A DNA stretch of 64,000 bases from JASHPR01 sp963739645 (lineage in GTDB: Bacteria > Actinomycetota > Actinomycetes > Streptosporangiales > Streptosporangiaceae). The position numbers and the translations under genes were made by a program. The stretch is from assembly GCA_963739645.1 (NCBI GenBank), contig CAVUBM010000087.1, positions 1 through 64,000 of the forward strand, given 5' to 3'. The notes beneath the pieces were generated by a model. It had not been told where the DNA came from. It made no database searches and was given only the letters and a program-made list of their open reading frames with translations. Below are positions 9,927 to 18,758 of the stretch, one piece after another; the first letter of the stretch is position 1; each line of letters opens with the position of its first letter.

Positions 9927-11507
9927 TTAGTGTTGCTCGTCGCTGAGCCTGGTGGCCTCCAGGTCGAGGTTGCGCTGGAGCCGCTGGCGGGTTGCTGCGC
10001 TGATGGTGCCGTCGTCGTAGAGGCGGGCGAGTTCGGCGTTCTCGGCGGTAAGGAGGTCGCGGCGCAGGTCCCGTTCGGTCAGGCCGTGCGGCTCCGGGGC
10101 GTGGCTGCCGTCGATGCGGGCGCGGCTTTGCCCGATGCGGGCCTGCAGGGTGGCGCGGGCGCGGTCGATCACGGCGTCGGGGGCGGCGTCATCGTCGGCG
10201 AGTTCGTCGAGCCGGGCCAGGCCGGCCTCGGCCAGCCGCAGCCGGGCGATGGTTTCCTCGTGGCGGGCGTCGGCGGGGCGGGTGATCCCGGCGAACCGGG
10301 CCAGCGGTTCCAGGGTGAGGCCTTGCACGATGAGCGAGACCACGATGACCGCGGTGGCGAGCACCAGGAGGAGATCACGTTCGGGCAGCGGGGCTCCGCT
10401 GGCGGAGGTCAGCGGAATGGACAAGGCCGCAGCCAGCGGCACCACCCCGCGGGTGCCGGCCCAGGACACCACGGCGGGCACGGCCCAGGACGGGCGCCGG
10501 GTGCCGCTGCGCCGCTGGAGGACAGCCGACAGCGGGAAAACCCACAAGATCCGCGTCGCGATCAGCGTGCCAGCGACCGCGAGCGCTTCGGCCGGCCAGG
10601 CCTCGGCATGGGACAGGGCACGGATCAGCGCTGGCAGTTGCAGGCCGATGAGGCTGAACACCACGCTTTCCAGCAGGAAGATGACCGTCTGGTAGAACGA
10701 GTGCAGCTGCAGCCTGGTCTGGGCGGTGGTGATCCGCGACCGCCGCGCGCCGATGACCAGCCCCGCGACGATCACCGCCAGCACCGGCGAGACATGGAGG
10801 GTTGCGCCGAGCACGTACGCCGCGTACGGGGTGATGAGCGCCAGCACGGTTTCCAGCACCGGATCGGTCACGTGCCGGCGCACGGCGATCACCCCGGCCG
10901 CGACCACGCCTCCTGCTGCCGCGCCGCCGGCGGCCAGGACGGCGAACTGCCCGGCGCCATGCAGCAGGATCCCGCCCACGGTGGTCCCGGCGGCCGTCCC
11001 CGCGACCGCGACGGAGACCGCGATCTGGAACAGCACCAGGCTGGTCGCGTCGTTGAACAGGCTCTCCGCCTGGACCAGCGCCTGCACCCTGGGCGGCAGC
11101 GACAGCCGCCGCCCCAGCGCGCTGACCGCCACCGGGTCCGTGCTGGCCAGCACCGCCCCCAAGACGAACGCCATGCTCGCCGGAACGGCAGCCACCGCAC
11201 CTGTCACTGCGGCGACCGCAGCCGCGGACGCCAGCACCAGGCCCACGGCCAGCACGATCACCGGCCGCCACACTGCGCGCAGGTCACGCCAGGGCAGTTC
11301 CTCACTGGCCGCATACAGCAGCGGTGGCAGCACGACCAGGCTGACCGCATCAGGTGCCACCCGGACGGGCGGCACGCCCGGCAGCAGGCCGGTGATCAGC
11401 CCGGCGATCACCAGCAGCGAGGGGGCCGGGAGACGAAGCCGGCCGGCGAACGCCGCGACCACCGTGCCCAGCACGACCAGGAACAGTACGGTCTCGACAC
11501 TGTGCAC
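9927..11507 (-). CDS. Na+/H+ antiporter, CPA1 (NhaP) family
   Basis: 526 residues with about 12 membrane segments over residues 5-400, then a charged cytoplasmic tail (about 400-526). The CPA1 ion-binding motifs are present: STDPVAVSALG in TM5 and QAESLFNDATSLVLF in TM6 with the ND pair, plus WAGTRGVVPLA later. Such proteins exchange cytoplasmic Na+ (or K+) for protons and help in pH and salt homeostasis. The GTG at 11507 follows GAGGGAG. A 19-nt hairpin motif shared with two other genes of the island lies 35 nt upstream. It is transcribed in the same direction as nhaA behind it. Confidence 0.9.
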   Translation of the reverse strand: MHSVETVLFLVVLGTVVAAFAGRLRLPAPSLLVIAGLITGLLPGVPPVRVAPDAVSLVVLPPLLYAASEELPWRDLRAVWRPVIVLAVGLVLASAAAVAAVTGAVAAVPASMAFVLGAVLASTDPVAVSALGRRLSLPPRVQALVQAESLFNDATSLVLFQIAVSVAVAGTAAGTTVGGILLHGAGQFAVLAAGGAAAGGVVAAGVIAVRRHVTDPVLETVLALITPYAAYVLGATLHVSPVLAVIVAGLVIGARRSRITTAQTRLQLHSFYQTVIFLLESVVFSLIGLQLPALIRALSHAEAWPAEALAVAGTLIATRILWVFPLSAVLQRRSGTRRPSWAVPAVVSWAGTRGVVPLAAALSIPLTSASGAPLPERDLLLVLATAVIVVSLIVQGLTLEPLARFAGITRPADARHEETIARLRLAEAGLARLDELADDDAAPDAVIDRARATLQARIGQSRARIDGSHAPEPHGLTERDLRRDLLTAENAELARLYDDGTISAATRQRLQRNLDLEATRLSDEQH

Positions 11508-11542
11508 GCCGCTCCCTCGCCCGCTCGATTCACTAGGTGATT

Positions 11543-11561
11543 GCCGACCAGACTTCCCGGC
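11543..11561 (-). promoter_or_regulatory. shared leader hairpin motif, copy 1 (antiporter gene)
   Basis: On the minus strand reads GCCGGGAAGTCTGGTCGGC, identical to 13939-13957 (+) and 18740-18758 (-), and always in the sense orientation of the gene that follows. GCCG pairs with CGGC around an 11-nt loop. A possible -10 hexamer (TAGGCT) is 11 nt upstream, which would place the hairpin at the very 5' end of the mRNA. Confidence 0.6.
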
Positions 11562-11650
11562 GCGCCATCGCCAGCCTAGCGAAGATAGTGGGAAATCCCG
11601 GCCCGGGAACGGGGCTGCCGGATAAAGGCTGTTCAGGCCTGCGTCTTCGT

Positions 11651-11668
11651 GATCACACTTCGGTGATC
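11651..11668. terminator. hairpin after nhaA (possible terminator)
   Basis: gatcac and gtgatc pair perfectly around a six-base loop, 27 bases beyond the nhaA stop. No T-run follows, so termination is only a guess. Confidence 0.3.
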
Positions 11669-11694
11669 TGGGAGCTGGTCTGCGTGGCGTTGGG

Positions 11695-13605
11695 TTACCG
11701 CTGAGTTTGTCGTGGCCGGGAGGCCAGGCTGGCGGCCTTCGCGGCCCGGACAGCGGCTGTCAGGGCGGCGATGTCGTAGCTGCCGTAGTGCCGGCGGCCG
11801 TTGATGAAGAACGTGGGCGTGCCGGAGACGCCGCTGAGGTCGGCGGAGTCGACGTCCTCGGCGACCCTGCCAGATCCGGCGCGGCTGGTGAGGCGGCCGC
11901 GGAACCGGGCCGGGTCGATGCCGGCTTCGGTGGCGTAGCGGATCAGGTCGGTCATCAGCAGTGCGTCCTGGTGGCGCAGCAGCAGGTCGTGCATCGGCCA
12001 GAAGGCGTCCTGCTCGGCGGCTGCCTCGGCGGCCTCAGCGGCGAGCTGGGCGTGTGGGTGGACATCGGTCAGCGGGAGGTGCCGCCAGATGTAGCGCACG
12101 TCGCCGTGGCCGGCCAGGAGTTCGCGCAGCACGGGTTCGGCCTGACCGCAGTAGGGGCATTCGAAATCGCCGTACTCGACGATGGTGACGATCGCCCGGG
12201 CCGGGCCGCGGATGTGGTCGCGATCGGGGTCGACCGGGGCGCCGAGGTCGATGATGGCCTGGGTGGTTCCCAGCAGGGCGCGGATCTGCAGCCGGGCCGG
12301 CAGCAGGGCGGTGGCGCGGAAGACCAGCCAGGTGACCAGGGATGCGCCCAGCACAGTGCTGAGCACTCCGAGCTTGGCTTCCTGGAGCTCGATGCCCTGG
12401 AAGGCGAGGGTGGCGATGAGGATGGAGACGGTGAAGCCGATCCCGGCGATGGTGCCCACCCCGGCGACTGCCGCCCAGCCGACCGGTGGCCGGAGCCTGC
12501 CTCGGCTGATCCGGGTCAGCAGCCAGGAAGCGCCGGCGATCCCGGCGGGTTTACCGACTACATATCCGATGAGGATGCCCAGCGTGATGGGGGAGGCGTA
12601 GGCGCGGGCCAGGAAGCTGCCGCTGAGCACGATCCCGGCGTTGGCCAGCGCGAACAGCGGCACGATGACATAGCTGGTCCACGGGTGGTAAAGGAGCTGC
12701 AGCCGCTCGTTCGGGGACAGCGCGGAGGCGAGCCCGATCCCGGCGGACCGGGCCAGCTCGGGGGTCGGCTGCTCGCGGAAGCTGCGGAACAGGTCACTGG
12801 CCCGCTCAAGATCGGTTCGTGCGGCGGGGTAGGCGTAGGTCAGCAGGCCCATGGCCAGGCCGACGACGACCGGGTCGATGCCGGAATTCAGGACTGCGAT
12901 CCAGGCCGTGATCCCCAGCAGCCCGTAGATGATCCCGTTCCGGATCCCGGCGCGCCGCAACACCAGCACCACCGCGAAGACCCCTGCCGCCACCGCCAGC
13001 GGAACCAGGCGGATGTACCGGCTGTAGGCGGTGGCGATGACGACCAGGGATACCAGGTCATCCACGACGGCGACGGAGAGCAGGAACGCGCGGACCCGGT
13101 CGGGAAACCGGGGCCGGGCCAGGGCCAGCATCCCCAGCGCGAACGCGGTGTCGGTGGACATCGCCGTGCCCCAGCCCTGGGCCGCGGACCCGTGGTTGAA
13201 CGCCAGGTAGATCACGACAGGAACGATCAGGCCGCCCAGGCCGGCCACCACCGGCAGCGCCAGCCGCCGCCGCTGCCGCAACTCGCCCATGTCGAATTCG
13301 CGGCGGGCCTCCAGCCCGAAGACGAAGAAAAAGAATGTCATCAGCCCGCTGTTCACCCACTCGCGCAGGTCCAGCGACACCTCGGCGCCGGCGAGCCGGA
13401 CCGACAGCCGCGCGGTCCACACTGCCTCATACGATGACGCGCTGATGTTGATCCACACCAGCGCGGCCACGGCCATCGCGAGCAGCACCGCGGCGCTGCC
13501 CGTCTCCGTGCGCAGGAACACCCGCAGCGGTGTCTGGAGGCTCCGCGCCCAGGCAGTACGGCCGGCGAAAGCCCGGTCCGCCGCCGGCGGGCGCTCGTCG
13601 GTCAC
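11695..13605 (-). CDS. nhaA: Na+/H+ antiporter NhaA fused to a DsbA-like thioredoxin domain
   Basis: 636 residues. Residues about 30-410 form the NhaA membrane domain: LREWVNSGLMTFFFFVFGLE, AMSTDTAFALG, and AVVDDLVSLVVIA with the Asp pair that carries Na+/H+ exchange. From about 440 to the end there is a cytoplasmic thioredoxin-like (DsbA/Thioredoxin_4) domain with the redox motif CPYC near residue 483 and the cis-Pro stretch GVSGTPTFFING. This two-domain layout is known in actinobacteria. The GTG at 13605 is preferred to a longer frame because GAGGAGGA lies directly upstream. It is divergent from the glycosyltransferase gene. Confidence 0.92.
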   Translation of the reverse strand: MTDERPPAADRAFAGRTAWARSLQTPLRVFLRTETGSAAVLLAMAVAALVWINISASSYEAVWTARLSVRLAGAEVSLDLREWVNSGLMTFFFFVFGLEARREFDMGELRQRRRLALPVVAGLGGLIVPVVIYLAFNHGSAAQGWGTAMSTDTAFALGMLALARPRFPDRVRAFLLSVAVVDDLVSLVVIATAYSRYIRLVPLAVAAGVFAVVLVLRRAGIRNGIIYGLLGITAWIAVLNSGIDPVVVGLAMGLLTYAYPAARTDLERASDLFRSFREQPTPELARSAGIGLASALSPNERLQLLYHPWTSYVIVPLFALANAGIVLSGSFLARAYASPITLGILIGYVVGKPAGIAGASWLLTRISRGRLRPPVGWAAVAGVGTIAGIGFTVSILIATLAFQGIELQEAKLGVLSTVLGASLVTWLVFRATALLPARLQIRALLGTTQAIIDLGAPVDPDRDHIRGPARAIVTIVEYGDFECPYCGQAEPVLRELLAGHGDVRYIWRHLPLTDVHPHAQLAAEAAEAAAEQDAFWPMHDLLLRHQDALLMTDLIRYATEAGIDPARFRGRLTSRAGSGRVAEDVDSADLSGVSGTPTFFINGRRHYGSYDIAALTAAVRAAKAASLASRPRQTQR

Positions 13606-13938
13606 GGCTTCCTCCTCGTGGCCTGGACCGGCGGCGCCGGGCATCGCGGGATCCCGCGGCCAGAAACGCGGCGTTCTCCGGCTGACGGGCCGGCTCCCGC
13701 ATGGCGGAAGGGTCATAGTAGCCGCCGCGGGGCTGTCCGGGCACTAGCACGAAGGCCCCGATTGCCGCCCCCGGGCGGCCGCGCCGCGCGGCTGGTGTCT
13801 TCGAGAAGCGCCGCCCCTCGCATACGCATACCTCGGGCGATCCAGGTCTTTTTTTCACGTCCGGGTTTGTTTCAGGGTCAGGACTTGTCCAGATTCCTGC
13901 GCCGTTAGCCCCGGCCTGGCTAACCTATCCCCTGGTGT

Positions 13939-13957
13939 GCCGGGAAGTCTGGTCGGC
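13939..13957 (+). promoter_or_regulatory. shared leader hairpin motif, copy 2 (glycosyltransferase gene)
   Basis: Identical 19-mer to copies 1 and 3, in the sense orientation, 42 nt before the ATG at 14000. A TAACCT hexamer lies 12 nt upstream as a possible -10 element. Confidence 0.6.
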
Positions 13958-13999
13958 GATGGTGTAAGCATGTCGGGCTAAGAGGGTGGGGACCGGCTC

Positions 14000-15616
14000 A
14001 TGGGCGCTGACACGTCAGCAGGCACGCAAGAACTCACCGAACTTATTGCTGCCGACGCGGCCGGGCGGCCAGCCGAACGACCGGACCGCCGGATCACCGG
14101 CTGGCGGGTTCCTGGCAGCTGGCCGCTGCTGCCGGTGCTAATCGTGCAGGCGGTGCTGTCGCTTCGGCTGGTGCGGGCGGACACGGCGTTCCAGGGTGAG
14201 GCGCTGTACTTGTGGGCCGGGCACCTGCAGTGGGCGCACTGGCTGCATGGCACGGTCATCCCGCCGTTCCCGGATTACTTCTCCGGCGCGCCGGTGATCT
14301 ACCCGCCGTTAGGGGCGCTGGCGGACAGCGTCGGTGGCCTGGCCGGGGCCCGGGTTCTGTCGCTGGTGTTCATGCTGGGGGCGACCACGCTGGCGTGGAG
14401 CACCACCCGGCGACGGTACGGGCGGCGGGCCGCGTTCTTCGCTGCTGCGCTGTTCGCGATGCTGGGGCCGACGCTGCACCTGGGTGCGTTCGCCACCTAC
14501 GACGCCGTGGCGCTGTTCCTGGTGGCGCTGGCGGCCTGGTGCGTGCTCGGCGCCGCAGCAAGTGGGGAAGCGCGGGTCCGGATGGTCGTGGCGGGTGCCG
14601 CGCTGGCGGTGGCTAACGCGACGTCGTATCCGACGGTCCTTTTTGACGTGCTCGTGATTCTGCTGGCGTTTCTTGCCGCATTCCCGGTTCCCGGCGTCCG
14701 GGTCGCTGTGTCACGCGTGATCATCCTGGTCACGATGGTCGTCGCCCTGCTGACCGCTGGGGTACTGGCCGGCGGCCGGGGCTACCTCAGCGGGTTCCAG
14801 GCGACGGTCCTGTCGCCGGAGGCGCACACCAGCTCGCCGCTGGCTGTACTGGCCAATTCGTGGTACTGGGCGGGCTTGCTGGTGGTCCTGGCCGCAGGCG
14901 GCGTCGTCATCAGCTGCGTGCGCCGCGAAGGACGCGCCCAGTCGTGGCTGCTCGCGGTCCTGGCCTTCGCCGCGATCGCGGGCCCGGCCGAGCAGGCCTG
15001 GCTGCATACCGAGGCGTTGCTGAACGAGCATGTGGGCCTGGGTGCCTGGTTCGCGGCCATCGCCGCGGGCTACGCGGCCGACCGGTTCATCGCGGCCGCG
15101 CCGGCCGGGCGGCAGCAGGCCTTCACCAGCGCGGCGTGTGTGGCCGCGCTGGTCTTCCCGGTGTACCTGGGAGCCGCCCAGTCGTGGGCGTTCGCGACCA
15201 GCTGGCCCAATGCGACCAGCTTCATCGCGATCCTGCGGCCGCTGGCCGCCCACAGCAGCGGGCCCCTGCTGGTGGAGGATCCCTCCATCGCGAAGTACTA
15301 CCTGCCGTCCGGGAGCCAGTGGCGGCGGTGGTCCAGCACCCGCAACATCGTCCTGCCCTCCGGTGCCAGCACCGGCGGGACGCCCGGCATCGTCACCGCA
15401 GGCAACGCGGCCACCTTCGCTACTTACATCGCCCGGGGTTATTTCTCTTACGTAGCGCTCAACTTCACCGACACCACAGCACTGGACCACGGCCTGGCCA
15501 CCGAGCTGCACCGCAACCCCCGCTACCACACGATTCAGGTCGTGCCCTACGGCATCGAGGTCAAGCCCGTCGGCCTGGGCACCTACGTGATCTGGAAATA
15601 CGAGCCGCGTCAGTAA
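14000..15616 (+). CDS. membrane glycosyltransferase (GT39/ArnT-like)
   Basis: 538 residues. An N-terminal cytoplasmic stretch (1-45) precedes about ten membrane segments up to residue 400, then an extracytoplasmic C-terminal domain (400-538). The first loop has the acidic DTAFQGEALYLWAGH typical of PMT/ArnT-type enzymes that use polyprenyl-phosphate sugars. The acceptor is unknown. The frame is uninterrupted. ATG 14000 has GGGTGGGGA upstream. It faces the Ca2+ antiporter gene tail to tail, and its leader carries the same hairpin motif as two ion-transport-island genes. Confidence 0.75.
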   Translation: MGADTSAGTQELTELIAADAAGRPAERPDRRITGWRVPGSWPLLPVLIVQAVLSLRLVRADTAFQGEALYLWAGHLQWAHWLHGTVIPPFPDYFSGAPVIYPPLGALADSVGGLAGARVLSLVFMLGATTLAWSTTRRRYGRRAAFFAAALFAMLGPTLHLGAFATYDAVALFLVALAAWCVLGAAASGEARVRMVVAGAALAVANATSYPTVLFDVLVILLAFLAAFPVPGVRVAVSRVIILVTMVVALLTAGVLAGGRGYLSGFQATVLSPEAHTSSPLAVLANSWYWAGLLVVLAAGGVVISCVRREGRAQSWLLAVLAFAAIAGPAEQAWLHTEALLNEHVGLGAWFAAIAAGYAADRFIAAAPAGRQQAFTSAACVAALVFPVYLGAAQSWAFATSWPNATSFIAILRPLAAHSSGPLLVEDPSIAKYYLPSGSQWRRWSSTRNIVLPSGASTGGTPGIVTAGNAATFATYIARGYFSYVALNFTDTTALDHGLATELHRNPRYHTIQVVPYGIEVKPVGLGTYVIWKYEPRQ

Positions 15617-15627
15617 GGCGCGCATCC

Positions 15628-15654
15628 GGGGCCGGGCCGCGAGAGCCAGGCCCC
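15628..15654. terminator. GC hairpin between convergent genes
   Basis: ggggcc and ggcccc pair around a GC-rich loop between two convergent stop codons (15616 and 15765). A plausible bidirectional terminator without T-tract. Confidence 0.35.
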
Positions 15655-15764
15655 GCACCACGGCGGGCAGTAGCGTGACCAGCAGCACCAACGCACGGGC
15701 TCCGGGTTGGGCGGACGCTCCGGGCCTGGCCTGACCGAAGGCCAGGACTCAGCTGTCTTGTCCC

Positions 15765-17408
15765 TCAATTCGGGCGCGCGGGCCTGCGGCTCTCGATGAA
15801 CGCTGCGGCGGCGGTGCTGACGCATGCCACGACAGCCACCGCGGCCAGAAAGGCCACGAAGGTGCTGGTGCCCCAGATGCCGTCGGGGAGGCCCACGACC
15901 ATGGCCAGGCCGATCGCCCACAATCCGGTTAGACCCGTTGGCACCCAGCGGCCGGTGAGGAGCACACAGCAAGGTCCGATGACGAGCAAGCCGATCAGCA
16001 CGACGCGGCGGCCGAGTCCGGCGTCGGTGACGGTGACGGTGAGGCAAAGTGCCAGGCCGAGGATCCACAGTCGTCTGACCGACCAGCCGGGCAGCAGAGA
16101 TTCGGTGTTCAGCCAAGACTGACGACGCCGAGACCTCGGGGACCGTCCGCTCAGCTGCGCCTGGCCGTTGCCCGATATGTCAGCTGGCCTGCCGGTGAAC
16201 TGGCCCACAGCGTCGCCGGCTATTGGCAAACGGGATGCCGGGCCGTTTGCTGAGCCGTGGGAGCCTGGGTGGCTGCCGACTGTCAGCCGAATCCCGAGGA
16301 CGACGGCGACGACCGTGGCAGCTGCGATCACGATCCGGGACTCATCGGGTACCTGCGCAGGTACGAGCAATGAGCCGGCGAAGACGAGGTAGGCGGCAAT
16401 GACCAGGATGCCGGTCTCCCGGCGGACTCCGCGGTCTCGGTAGGCAAACGCGAGCATTGCGGCGGTGAGCCCGAGGTACCACACGGCGATGAGTGTCGTC
16501 TGACCTGTTGGCTGGCCCAGGCCAATCACTGCGGCCGGGAGCAGCAGGCCAAGCGCGATGTTGAGGGTATTGCTGTTCAGGGCGATGCTCAAGGTCGCGG
16601 CCCCCCGGCCGCGAGCCGCCAGGTACACCGCGGCGACCGCGTTGGGCAGGCTCGTCACGGCCGCCAGCACCAGGCCGCCCACGACAATCTCCGGTATCGC
16701 GAAGCGGCTTCCCAGCGCCGACGCGGCCCGCTCCATCGTCACGCTGGCGACGACCACCACCAGCAGCGACAACGCCGCGATGATCACGTCTTGCCTGCGG
16801 CCGCGCTGAGGCCGGATGGCCTGGTCAAGTTCTGATTCCTCCTCGGCCACCGCCGACCGCAGCCAGGTAACCCACCGCCGGGGAAGCCGAAAGCGCGCCA
16901 GACCCCTGTCGCCAGCGCCCAGCACCACCGCATAGAGCACCACAGTGACGAGTACGAGCACGAAACCAGCGGCAGGCGGCACGATGCCGGTCACAACCAC
17001 CAGGCACACCACGGCCACGCACAAAGCGACCACGCCGCCCAGGACCACAACTTTGCGGTGCAGGCGGATGCGGCCGGCCACGACGGCGCCCAGGCCCAGG
17101 AGGGCGGCCAGGTTGAAGACATTCGAGCCGATGACGACCCCGGCGCCCAGCCGCTGCTGATGACCGGCGATCGCGGAAACGGCAGCTGTGACTTCAGGCG
17201 CATCTGCCGCCAGCGCTGCCACGATTCCGAGCAGTGCCTCAGACAGGCCCAGCCGCTCTCCGACCCGCTCAAGCCGGGTGACCAGGACCCAGCTAGTCGC
17301 CAGACTGGCAAGCGCCCCGGCCAGGAAGGCGGGAACCGCGACCAGGACCGGCATCCCGGCCAATCCTAGCGGGGCCCGCGCGGCACGGCTCCGCCTCTGA
17401 CGCCGCAT
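15765..17408 (-). CDS. Ca2+/cation antiporter (CaCA family) fused to a C-terminal membrane domain
   Basis: 547 residues. Two halves with the CaCA alpha repeats: APEVTAAVSAI...GSNVFNLAALLG (about residues 70-105) and SLPNAVAAVYLAARG...LNSNTLNIALG (about 255-290), the ion-binding regions of Na+/Ca2+ and Ca2+/H+ exchangers. After a hydrophilic linker (about 380-430) four more membrane segments follow, with LTGRWVPTGLTGLWAIG and LPDGIWGTSTFVAFL. These resemble the N-terminal membrane sensor of actinobacterial PP2C/SpoIIE-type phosphatases, but no phosphatase domain follows. Start ATG 17408. Three 19-bp tandem repeats lie immediately upstream. Confidence 0.8.
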   Translation of the reverse strand: MRRQRRSRAARAPLGLAGMPVLVAVPAFLAGALASLATSWVLVTRLERVGERLGLSEALLGIVAALAADAPEVTAAVSAIAGHQQRLGAGVVIGSNVFNLAALLGLGAVVAGRIRLHRKVVVLGGVVALCVAVVCLVVVTGIVPPAAGFVLVLVTVVLYAVVLGAGDRGLARFRLPRRWVTWLRSAVAEEESELDQAIRPQRGRRQDVIIAALSLLVVVVASVTMERAASALGSRFAIPEIVVGGLVLAAVTSLPNAVAAVYLAARGRGAATLSIALNSNTLNIALGLLLPAAVIGLGQPTGQTTLIAVWYLGLTAAMLAFAYRDRGVRRETGILVIAAYLVFAGSLLVPAQVPDESRIVIAAATVVAVVLGIRLTVGSHPGSHGSANGPASRLPIAGDAVGQFTGRPADISGNGQAQLSGRSPRSRRRQSWLNTESLLPGWSVRRLWILGLALCLTVTVTDAGLGRRVVLIGLLVIGPCCVLLTGRWVPTGLTGLWAIGLAMVVGLPDGIWGTSTFVAFLAAVAVVACVSTAAAAFIESRRPARPN

Positions 17409-17414
17409 CCACCC

Positions 17415-17471
17415 ACGCAGCCAGACTGGAACTACGCAGCCAGACTGGAACTACGCAGTCAGACTGGAACT
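17415..17471. repeat. three tandem 19-bp repeats
   Basis: The unit acgcagccagactggaact occurs three times head to tail (starts 17415, 17434, 17453; the third has one c-to-t change). It sits directly 5' of the antiporter start. Confidence 0.85.
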
Positions 17472-17527
17472 ACAACGTGTTGCTCGTGTTTGGCTGCTTG
17501 TTCGTGTCTGGCTGCCTGGCCGGTTCG

Positions 17528-18280
17528 TCAGCGCCCGCTCCGGGCAGTGTTAGTGGCGCTGAAGGAGCGCCCGGCCTGATCGGCCAGTGTGACGGCAACC
17601 AGGCGTGCCTGCAGGGACGGTTTGGCGCCGGGTTTGGGCGTGAGCATGAACCGGCCGTGGTACTGGCCGTTGCCGAAGGTCCGCAGCTCGATTTCCCCGC
17701 CGGGCAGGCCCTGCTTTTCGACGTCCCACCGGGTGTGGCCCGTCACGACGGTGCCGTCTGGTTCCAGGCGCGGCGGGTGGCCCAGCAGCGAACCGTACTC
17801 GAACCGGGATCCTTCCAGGTTCAGCAGGCCGATGAGCTGCTCCCTGACGTGATCGACGACCGCGTCGGAAGACCGGGCGGTCTGGGCCAGCGCCGCGGTG
17901 TCGTGGAGCTGCGCCAGGTAGCCCTCGTCGGTGATCGCTACGACCTTCAGCTTCCGGGCGCGGGCCGCTAGCTGGGAGACGGCCAGCCCGGTCACCAGCA
18001 GCAGGACCGCTGTGGTGACATCGTTGGAGCTGCGGATTGTGAACCGGTAATACGGCAAGGTGAAGAAGAAATCGAACCAGGCCGCCGACCACACCGCCGC
18101 CAGGGCACCCGCGACCCGGTTCCCGATCGCCGCCACCGCGACGATCGCCACGACCAGCAGCAGGGCCACGTTCGTGTTGGACCAGCTCACGCGAAACGGC
18201 AGCAGGATCGCCGCCACGGCCAGCGGCGCCACCAGCGCAGCCAGGATCGCAACGCGATCCCTGGTCAGGTACCGGGCCAT
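17528..18280 (-). CDS. DUF4118 (KdpD-like) membrane protein
   Basis: 250 residues. Residues 10-105 form four membrane segments with AAWFDFFFTLPYYRFTI, the hallmark of the DUF4118 domain of KdpD osmosensor kinases. Residues 120-250 form a soluble GAF-like region. No histidine-kinase or ATPase part is present, so this is a stand-alone sensor module or a partner of another protein. It follows the 134-residue membrane protein gene by 16 bases, probably one operon. Confidence 0.8.
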   Translation of the reverse strand: MARYLTRDRVAILAALVAPLAVAAILLPFRVSWSNTNVALLLVVAIVAVAAIGNRVAGALAAVWSAAWFDFFFTLPYYRFTIRSSNDVTTAVLLLVTGLAVSQLAARARKLKVVAITDEGYLAQLHDTAALAQTARSSDAVVDHVREQLIGLLNLEGSRFEYGSLLGHPPRLEPDGTVVTGHTRWDVEKQGLPGGEIELRTFGNGQYHGRFMLTPKPGAKPSLQARLVAVTLADQAGRSFSATNTARSGR

Positions 18281-18296
18281 CGGTGAGACCTCCGCG

Positions 18297-18698
18297 TCAG
18301 GGCCGGGACTGCTCGCGCCAGAGCTTCAGGGCGCCGACGGCCAGCGCCACCAGGGCCGGGACGAAGAACAGCCCGATGTGCAAGATCTCGCCCGCGATGC
18401 CCGCGATCAGTACCAGGACCCCGGTCACGGCAGCCAGCAGGTTCAGCCGCGCCGGGGCGAACGCTGCCGCCGCGGCGAGCGGCGCCGGGGCGATGGCCAG
18501 CAGCAGCGACGACCAGGTGACGGCCAGGGGGTCGGCGCTGTTCAGCGCCGAGATAGTGATCAGCTGCGCGGCGCCGGCCAGGAACAGCGCAGCACGACGC
18601 CACGGCCAGCTCGGCGGGGCAGGCACCGTCTCCGGGACCGCCGATGCCGCGGTGCTCTGCGTCGGAGAAGTGTCGGCAGGTGGGCTCTGCGTGGTCAT
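18297..18698 (-). CDS. small membrane protein of unknown function
   Basis: About 133 residues: a Pro/Thr/Ser-rich cytoplasmic start (1-32) and four predicted membrane helices. ATG 18698 is preferred to the GTG just before it; GGAG lies seven bases upstream. First gene of a probable operon with the DUF4118 gene. The shared 19-nt hairpin is 41 nt upstream. Confidence 0.6.
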   Translation of the reverse strand: MTTQSPPADTSPTQSTAASAVPETVPAPPSWPWRRAALFLAGAAQLITISALNSADPLAVTWSSLLLAIAPAPLAAAAAFAPARLNLLAAVTGVLVLIAGIAGEILHIGLFFVPALVALAVGALKLWREQSRP

Positions 18699-18739
18699 CA
18701 CACGCTCCTGACAGGAGAATCGGCAGTTGCGACTATCGC

Positions 18740-18758
18740 GCCGACCAGACTTCCCGGC
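18740..18758 (-). promoter_or_regulatory. shared leader hairpin motif, copy 3 (DUF4118 operon)
   Basis: Same 19-mer as copies 1 and 2, in the sense orientation of the operon. A TACCCT hexamer lies 13 nt upstream as a possible -10 element. Confidence 0.6.

Noticed and set aside
9903..11540. A 545-codon open frame on the plus strand opposite the CPA1 antiporter
   Set aside because: It is Gln/Gly/Asp-rich without any domain and exactly mirrors a well-conserved membrane transporter on the other strand; a codon-bias shadow.
11707..13437. A 576-codon plus-strand frame opposite nhaA
   Set aside because: Low-complexity Gly/Gln/Asp composition and no start context; the minus strand has all NhaA and thioredoxin motifs.
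17415..17471. CRISPR array
   Set aside because: The three 19-bp units are directly adjacent with no spacers and no cas genes are present.
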